A stretch of 64,000 nt of DNA from Cristatella mucedo (Eukaryota > Bryozoa > Phylactolaemata > Cristatellidae). The notes below the pieces were generated by a model that did no database searches, was not told the DNA's origin, and worked only from the letters and a program-made list of their open reading frames with translations. Where the stretch lies: contig WPIO01000020.1 in the NCBI GenBank assembly GCA_009760855.2, positions 6,112,001 through 6,176,000 of the forward strand, written 5' to 3'. A program made the translations under genes and the position numbers. The number at the start of each line of letters is the position of its first letter. The first letter of the stretch is position 1. This document shows positions 43,222 to 52,681 of this stretch, piece by piece.

Positions 43222-46200
43222 TAGATATAATGTACTTGATAAAGCGACCTCAGAGAACTTAATCTCTTTCTAGGCGCTTTACAATTGCTGCAAAGGGAAA
43301 TGCAACTGAATGGTAAGTAAAATCATGCTTGAAAAACAAACAAAATGAATAACATGGTTAGGGGTGACATGCACAGGGTCAGCATGCAAATGTGGTTAGT
43401 GGCAGCATGCACAGTGTCAGCACGCATAAGCACGTGAAGGACGAATCACAGGGACCCACTAAATGCTGTCCTAAATAGGTGTTTTAAGTTCTTTTTAAAT
43501 GTGGTCAGGTCAGAGGATGTTCTGACGCAGGTCGGGAGGGAGTTCCAGGCTTTGGGAGCATACGAACTAAATGCACGGTCTCCAAAGGATTTGAGGTTTG
43601 TACGAGGTATTTGTAGACTGTTGGATTCCGAAAAGTGGGTGGTACGATGCTTGGCCTGATGGGGGAGTATGTCGGAGAGATAGGCTGGAGCCATAGAATG
43701 AAGGAACCTAAAAGTGAGCGACAAAACCTTAAAGTCAATCCGTTGCTTGACTGGTAGCCAGTGCAGGTCGGCGAGAAGTGGTGTAATGTGGCAACTGCGA
43801 CGCTCACGACAGACAAGCCTAGCTGCAGATCTTCGCACCAGCTGCAATCGCCTGATCGCACATGCTGGTAGGCCAGTAAGCAGTGAGTTGCAGAAGTCGA
43901 GACGGGATGTCACGAATGCATGGACCAACTTGGACACAGTATCCTTATCTAAACAAGCCCAAATCTTAGCAATGTTATGAAGCTGAAAACAGGCAGATTT
44001 GACCGTGGAGCTGATGTGGTCGTCTATCGAGAGGTCACTTTGGAATATGACACCTACATTTCCGGCTGATTCAACTCGAGATATGCTGGCAGAGCCAATT
44101 TGAGCGTCAGCCTTTCCAATTTGTGAATCACACTGGGTTTGCCCATAACTAGTAAGTTAATATATATAATGGAAGACTCCAGAGTATTGGTGTGAATTGA
44201 CAAAGATCATCAGAGGATCCTCTGAAATATAGGGTACCTCGCGGAAGTGCACTTATTCCCATTCTTTTCACTGTTTATACTTTCCCTCTAGCCGATGTGA
44301 TAGCTAGGAACAATCTAGGCTTTCACGTCTATGCAGACGACAGACACTCAGTTGTACCTCCGCTTTGTTTCCTCCCAGCTCTCTAGCATGTCTAATTCTC
44401 TCAACTTCCTTGCTGCACGTATTGATGACATCCAAACACGCATGGCAGCATACGTTCTTAAATTGAGTGATGATAAAACCAGCTTACTAGTTATGGGCAA
44501 ACCAAGTGTGATTCGGAAATTGGAAAGGTTAACATTCACAAACGATTCTGCCAACATATGTCCTCTTAAATCTGCATGAAATCTAGGGGCCCTGTTCCAA
44601 AGTGACTTTTCATTAGACGACCACATCAGCTCCACAGTCAAGTCTGCCTACTTTCAGCTACATAGCATTGCTTTAATTTGGGCTTGCTTAGACAGGGATA
44701 GGACATCTAAGCTGGTCCAAGCATTTGTGACAACTTGTCGTAACTTCTGCAACTCACTGCTTACTGGCGTACCGGCATGTGCAATCAGGCACTTACTGCT
44801 GGTGCAAAAGTCTGCTGCCAGGCTTGTCTGTCTCGAGCCTTGCAGTTGGCACATCCTAACACTTCTGCACTGGCTGAAAGTCAAGCAATACATCGACTTC
44901 AAGATTTTGTCACTCGCTTTCAGGTCCTTTCAGTATTTGCCGCCAGCCTACATATCCGATCTACTGCCCTAACAGGCCAAGCATCATACAATCTGCTTTT
45001 CGGAATCTAACGGTTTACCTATACCTCGTACTAACCTCAAATCCTTTGGAGACCGTGCATTTAGTTCTTATGCTCCCAAAGCCTGGAACTCACTTCCGAC
45101 TTGAGTCACGACATCCCCTGACTTGACCACATTTAAAAAGAACTTAAAAACGCACCTATTTATGGCATAATTTACTGGATCCCTGTGATTCGTCCTTTAT
45201 GTGCTTATACTGTGCATGCTGCCACTAACCACAGTTGCATGCTAACCCTGTGCATGTCACCCCTAACCATGTTATTCATGTTGTTTATCAAGCATGCTAC
45301 CACTCACCATTCGGCTGTTTTTCCTTTGCAGCAAATGTAAAGTGCCTAGAAAGAGATTGAGTTCTCTGATGACACTTTATCAAGTGCATTGTTATTACTA
45401 TTATTATTAGCATTATTAGCATTATCCCACATCCAAATTTGGCCATGCACTTGTGACATCCTATCTCGACTTCTATGATTTACTGCTTGCTGGTCTACCG
45501 GCCTGTGCAATCAGGGCTTACAGCTGGTGCAAAACTCTGCAGCTAGGCTTGTGAGTTGTGAGTGTATCAGTTGCCAGGTCCCACCACTTCTCACCGACCT
45601 GCACTGGCTCCCAACCAAGCATCACATCGACTTCAGGGTTAAGCTGTTTTTTTTCAGCTGTAAAGTTGCTCGCCCCGACCGATGCCTGGCTGAGGTCGTG
45701 GGCTCGAGCCCCAATGGCACATGTGAAGCGCCTGAATAGAGATTAAGTTCTCTTGGATGCTATACAAATGAATTATCTTTATATTTAAGGTTCTGTCACT
45801 CACTTTTAGGGTCTCATCATTCTTTGGCCCCAGCCTACCTATCAGATCTATTCCCCACCAGACTAAGCGACTCACTTTTTGAAATCTAATCGTTAACCTA
45901 TGCCTGGTAATGTAATGTAATGTATCTCCGTCAGTAACTCCACAAAGTCATAAAGACCATGTGGGTGTTACGCAGGAGAGTTTTGTATAGCGCACTCACA
46001 GCCTAAGCGGCTTTCGGTACGCATTCGGTAGCCAACAGACGTCGTCTCACGCAACAAAGAGAAAGTGGGAAGCATTGCAGACTTAGGAGAGCAGTTGAGG
46101 TAGTGAGTAGCATAGAAGTAGCAGTTCAGGACCGCTGAAAAAGATGTGCCATAGTCGGCAGTTGGAGAGTAGATGTCGTTGCGTAAGAATTGTGGAAGCC

Positions 46201-47408
46201 AGTTCCACAGTCTAGGACCTGCAGAGCTAAAGCTTCTGTCGCCAACTACGAACCTCAAATCCTGAAGAGACCGAGCCTTTGGTTCGTATGCTCCCTAAGC
46301 CTGGAACTCTCTTCCGACTTGCGTCACGACATCTCCTGACTTGACCTCATTTAAAAAGAAACTAAGAATGCGTCTATTTAAGACAGCATTTAGTGGGACC
46401 CTGTGATTCGTCCTGTATGTGATTATTCGTGCTGACACTGTGCATGCTGCCACTAACCATTACTGGCATGCTGGTGCTGTGCAGGCTACACCTAACCATG
46501 TTATTCTTGTTGTTTATTGAGCATGCTACCATTATTCATTCGACAGTGCTTAATTTGCAGCGTATGTAAAGTGCCTAGAAAGAGATTTGAGTTATCTTAA
46601 GGCGCTATATCAAATGCGTTATTTTTATTATAGTCTCTATCCAAGCACTTCGCATATGCCGAAGGGCTCGTGCCCACGAAGGGTGGCTTAGAGATACATT
46701 GTGTAGTTGGAGCTCTTGTCCTTTGCCGAGTCGCGGGGCACTGGTTTAGCAAAGCTGGTGCTCCCTAGGCAGCGTTGTTCGATTTCTTTTAATCTCTTAC
46801 CAGTGATAATCTCGTGTCAATGTTCTATTTATGCTGAAAATTACTACGATCATTTCCACCGTAGCTTAGCTTCAGCTGTGAATTAGGTTGCACTATGTTA
46901 CTGCTATCGAATAGTGTGCAGTTTTTAATTGAAAGTCTTGATTGAAGTCGTTTGACTTTTGCTTACTGTCTGCTGCTGTGGCTGATTGTTTTTGCCAGAG
47001 CCTCAATGTTCAGACCCGCGTGTTCACGTCGGGCCTACTTCTCACTATCGATTGGCGATTGTTCGGGTGCACACGCTCTTGGGCAGCGCTTACTGTTAGC
47101 TGCCTCCCGACACTGATCACGTGTTTTAGGCATGAAGCCGAATATGCTAGGTGAAGTAGCCGTGAAATGGGTCGAAGCGTTCCAAACAGGACTTCCCATG
47201 TGCATCAGTGCTGCACTTCTCGGACCAATCCGGCTAGGGCCGAAGTATGTGTCTCTTGTGTGTGCACGTGTTTATACGAGAGCAGCTGCTTCCATTGCTC
47301 TTTGGCTTGCATCGCATTGCATTGGCGCTGTGACTTTGCTCTGGCATGCCGTGCTCTTCCCGCACGACTTACTCGATGGGACTAACTCCATGGGACTAGC
47401 TCCGTGCA

Positions 47409-47449
<41 letters not shown>

Positions 47450-50400
47450 TCTTTTCTCCTCTCCACTAGCCTCGCTGCCACAGCTTGACGACCGTGCCGC
47501 TGGGCTTGTGCCGTCTGTGTCTAGTGCGTGTCCAGAGCAGCCTTTGCTTTCAGTTGCTCCACCTGCTCAGCTGCTCTGCAAGCTGCTACTGCCGCCTGCA
47601 TGCTGCTCTAAGCTGTACCGTTGCATTGGTGAGCTTCACATCTTCGTTGAGTGACTCCATAGTAGCTGTTTCGAATGTTCCACTTTCCCAAAAGCCGTGG
47701 TTCAGCCCCAGGCTGATCTCTTTAGCTGCAGCATTTCCTTCCGTGGCTTTTTCGACTCACTTTTTCGACTCGCTTTTTTGTTCGCTATGTCAGCTCGTCA
47801 TAATTGCTGAACTTGGATCAAGCCCACTGCCAGGGCACAATTGCCAATTGAATCTTCGGCTGCCTACAGAAAGTTGCTTTGCCTGCCAGGTGTACTGTCG
47901 TGAAAGTTGTATTTCCTCGTATTACTTTGCATCCTGAAATTCTGTATTGCTTCGAAACAGCCCAGCGGAAGCCAGTATGGCTGTACATATCGTCCACCAG
48001 TTTGAGGAAACTGGCAGCATGTTTGACCTCGAGTGGACACCGGTAGAAAGAAGGCCGCTGGTAGTGCATGTCCTATGCCAGAATGCTTTAGTGCACAGTA
48101 GGCCTGCTCGGGCACATGTTTTGTCACCGTCGCTGCCACCATTCATTGCTGCCAGGTGGGTTGCTTCAAGAAATGCTGCCTGCCTGGCGACATCGATTAA
48201 TGCCCAATGTAGTCCTTGTGGTTCTCTTCTTGCTAATGCCAGCTTGGTTTTTGTTTTTCACAGACCAGCTCACGAAGTTTAGCGCTGCCACTTAGACATC
48301 ACGTATTACTAGCTGGGCCCACCGGAATATGCTCAAAATCTAGGTGCCATATTCCAAAGTGACCTTTCTTTAGACGTCCACATCAGCTCCACAGTCAAGT
48401 CTGCCTACTTTCAGCTACATAGCATTGCTAAAATTCGAGCTTGTTTACCACATCCACATTGGTTCATGCATTTGTGACACCCTGTCTTGACTACTGTAAC
48501 TCACTGCTTGGTCTACCGGCTTGCAAACTCAAGGGCTTACAGCTGGTGCATAACTCTTTAGCTCGGCTTGTCTCTCATGGTCGTCACAGTTGCCACATGT
48601 CACCACTTCTGCCGACCTGCACTGGCTCCCAATGAAGCAGTGCATTGAATTCAAAGTTTTGTCACTCACTTTTAGGTCCCTTCATTGTTTGGCTCCAGCC
48701 TACCTATCAGATCTATTCCCTGACCAAGCTAAGCATCGTACCACCCGCTTTTCGGAATCTGTGTACCCTTACCTCATACAAACCTCAAATCTTTTGCAGA
48801 CCGTGCCTTTAGTTCGTATGTTCCCAAAGTCTGGAACTCACTCCCGACTTACATCACGACATCTCCTGACTTGTCCACATTTAAAAAGAAACTAAAAATC
48901 CATCTATTTATCATGGCATTTAGTGGGTCCCTGTGATTCGACCTTTATGTGCTTATGCGTGCTGACACTGTGCATGGTGCCACTAACCACACTTGCAGGC
49001 TGACCCTGTGCATGTCACCCCTAACCATGTTATATTTGTTGTTTATTGAGCACGCTACTACTAACCAGTCGATCCTGCTTCCTTTGCAGCAATTGTAAAG
49101 TGCCTAGAAAGAGATAGAGTTCTCTTAGGTACTCTGTCAAATGTATTATTGTTGTTATTATTGTTATTATACCGTCAGCAATGGACTTTCCAGCTTCTGA
49201 ATGACATTAGGTTTTCTCGTGGCTATTAAGTCAATTATAGAGTCTTTAGGTTTATTGATCATTACATTTTAGAAAGTTGGCTGTCATCTAAGTGCAAATA
49301 TCAGCAATACAAGTTGCAAGATAGGAAAATTTGAGGTGTTAATTGGGCTGACTTCGAATGCAGTGCTGCTGATATGTCGTACTTGTAATACATATTATAA
49401 TTAGAAGGCAGGGACCAATTCAATCAAGCTGCCTGTTGGTGGGTTTATTGTGGCATTGGCATGCCGAGCTATCTGGATTCGACCCTGACATCTAACTAAG
49501 ACCTGACATCTAACCTAGACATTAAACTAGCCAGGTCTACTAAGCAAAAGCTTGAAAAAGCATACAACAGATCTGGACTGACCGTCCATCGACAGGCATG
49601 TGAAGACTACTGCAGGTCGTACCAATCGATCCTAGCAAAGGCCAAGTCTAGCTTCTATAGAAACATTGTTGAATCACAGATGACAATCCAAAAATGCTGA
49701 TGTCGACGATAAACCATCTCCTCAACCGCTCCCAGATTAGCTCCTTACCTGATGATCCTTGTGATGATCTAGCCGATCGCTTCTCTCGATTCTTTGTGCA
49801 AAAGATAGACAAGACCAGGGAATCCATCCCTGCGATGACAACGTCCCCACTAGAATGCTGTCCCTCGATATCTTGCAGAACCTGAATGCCTACATTTAAG
49901 CAGGTCACTAGTGATCTAGTCCTGAAGTTTGTATCTCAATCAAAGAAGACAACAAGTCCTTTGGACCCTATTCCCAGTGTCCTGCTCCTGCGTTGCATTG
50001 ATCTGCTGCTGCAATGCGTAAATAACATCATTAATATGTCATTAGCCTCAGGTCATGTCCCAGGACCTTTAAAAAAAGCCGTAGTCAGGCCACTTGTCAA
50101 GAAAGCAACACTAGACCAAGAGAACTTGAGCAACTACCGTCCAGTCTCCCTTCTACCATTCCTATCAAAGACACTGGAATGGGTCGTGGCAGACCAGCTG
50201 AACTCATATATCGAATCCTCACATCTTGCTAGTAAGTTCCAGTCTGGCTTTAGAGCTAATCACTCCACAGAGTCAGCATTGCTTAGGGTATACAATGACC
50301 TACTTAGGAATGCAGACATGGGTAGAGTGTCTCTGCTTGTTTTGCTCGATCTTTCGGCAGCTTTTGATACCATCGATCACAAAGTTCTTCTAGAGCGCCT

Positions 50401-52605
50401 CTCATCTCGCCTGGGCATCACTGGCACTGCTCTGCAGTGGTTCAGGTCCTATCTCAGTGGGAGACTCTAAAGTATTGACATGAATGGACAAAGATCATCT
50501 GAGGTACCTCTGAAATGTGGAGTACCTCAGGGCTCCGTGCTAGGTCCGGTACTTTTCACGGTTTATACTCTCCCTCTTGCTGATGTGATTGCCAAGCACA
50601 ATCTAGGCTTTCACTTCTATGCGGATGACAGTCAGTTGCACCTTTGCTTTTATCCCTCCCAGCCTTCGAGCACCTCAAATTCTCTCAAATCACTTGCTGC
50701 ATGTATTGATGACATCCACACATGGATGACAGCAAATTTTCTAAAACTAAACGATAATTAAACTAACTTACTAGTTATGGGCAAACCTAGTGTGATTCAC
50801 AAATTGGAAAGGCTGACGCTCTAATTGGCTCTGCCAGCATATCTCGTGTTGAATCAGCCGGAAATTTAGGTGTCATATTCCAAAGTGACCTCTCGATAGA
50901 CGACCACATCAGCTCCACGGTCAAATCTGCCTGTTTTCAGCTTCATAACATTGCTAAGATTTGGGCTTGTTTAGATAAGGATACTGTGTCCAAGTTGGTC
51001 CATGCATTCGTGACATCCCGTCTCGACTTCTGCAACTCACTGCTTACTGGCCTACCAGCATGTGCGATCAGGCGATTGCAGCTGGTGCAAAGATCCGCAG
51101 CTAGGCTTGTCTGTCGTGAGCGTCGCAGTTGCCACATTACACCACTTCTCGCCGACCTGCACTGGCTACCAGTCAAGCCAAGGATTGACTTCAAGGTTTT
51201 GTCGCTCACTTTTAGGTCACTTCATTCTATGGCTCTAGCGTATCTCAGACATACTACCCAATCAGGCCAAGCATCGTACCACCCGCTTTTCGGAATCCAA
51301 CAGTGTACAAATACCTCGTACAAACCTCAAATCCGTTGGAGACCGTGCATTTAGTTCGTATGCTCCCAAAGCCTGGAATTCCCTCCTGACCTTCGTCAGA
51401 ACATCCCCTGACCTGACGACATTTAAAAAGAACTTAAAACACCTATTTAGGACAGCATTTAGTGGGTCCCTGTGATTCGTCCTTCACGTGCTTATGCGTG
51501 CTGACACTGTGCATGCTGCCATTAACCACATTTGCATGCTGACCCTGTGCATGTCACCCCTAACCATGTTATTCATTTTGTCTGTTTTTCAAGCATGATT
51601 TTACTTACCATTCAGTTGCATTTCCCTTTGCAGCAAATGTAAAGCGCCTAGAGAGAGATTGAGTTCTCTGAGAGCACTTTATCGAGTGCATTATTTATAT
51701 TATTATTGTTATTACATCTTCACTCGGTATTGCTTGTTTTCTATCCTCTCAAGACTGCTTCCCGCACTGACTGCCTGCTGACTTCCGGCACTGACTGCCT
51801 GTAGACCCTTAATGGCTGAGCCGATGCCATTTGATGGGTTCTGTGCAGTGGTGTGTCCTGTGTCTGCTGAGATTCCGCTGCTGCTGCCGCCGGATTCTGT
51901 CTAAATAGTTGCTTAAAGTCCAAGGCAGTTGCTTTCACTTTGATGCCTAATGCAATCAGTAACTAAGACTTGGCTTCATCTCCTCCCAGGTTATTTTATG
52001 CCTTGCCACAGTTTTCATGCTGGCCTTAATAGACAGGCTTCGGTTGTCTGGGAACTTTTAAGCTGCACTAAATGTACTTGACCAAAGGCTGCATCAGATA
52101 TGCCGGCGATGTAATGTCCAGGGAGGTCTCGGTAGCATTGAATAAACTGAGCCGTCAATTTAGTTGCATTTGTTGCACCATAACTTTCATTTTGTCTGTA
52201 CCTGCATTATCTTAGTGTAGTGATGGTGCTAAATCCCCTGCCACTATTCTCAAACTCTGTCCCAAGGCTCCCCGAAGATGTATCTAAGCACACTTTCTTC
52301 TTTCTTTCAAGTAGTCGGAAAAAATGTATGCATCATAATTGACTTGATCATTTCTACGACTTAGGAACTGAGGCTTCTTCGATAGAGCATCTTTGCTGTG
52401 ACCCTAGGATCCCCATCCAACTATCCGAAGCCCTGCATGGACGTTGAAGTTCTAGCTCTAATCTGACATTTTCTTTCAGATTATACTGCTGACTGGACCA
52501 TTACTGCTTTTCCATTTCACTGTCATTGACCTCTGTCGGAAAGTCTGGCTAAGCATATACTCTCGCTCGCAATGCATGCTGAGCACTGTTACACACATAC
52601 ACACA

Positions 52606-52681
<76 letters not shown>

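Larger units (their letters stand above)
45426..46637 (+). mobile_element. LINE-A copy split by an S2 SINE and a LINE-B tail
   Basis: LINE-A blocks run 45426-45650, 45788-45905 and 46250-46637. The gaps are an S2 SINE and a minus-strand LINE-B end. The three pieces are collinear with the full LINE-A: TGCACTGGCTCCCAACCAA; GTCACTCACTTTTAGGGTCT; AACCTCAAATCCTGAAGAGA. Confidence 0.85.

Noticed and set aside
44160-44175. Twin-priming as the explanation for the head-to-head LINE-A pair
   Set aside because: Each arm has its own complete 3' tail and microsatellite, so two separate insertions fit better.
47132-47488. 118-codon frame with poly-alanine following COQ4 exon 6
   Set aside because: It continues past a good donor (GTATGT at 47245) into intron sequence. 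The exon 7 phase matches the spliced form, so the alanine run is intronic CTG repeat.
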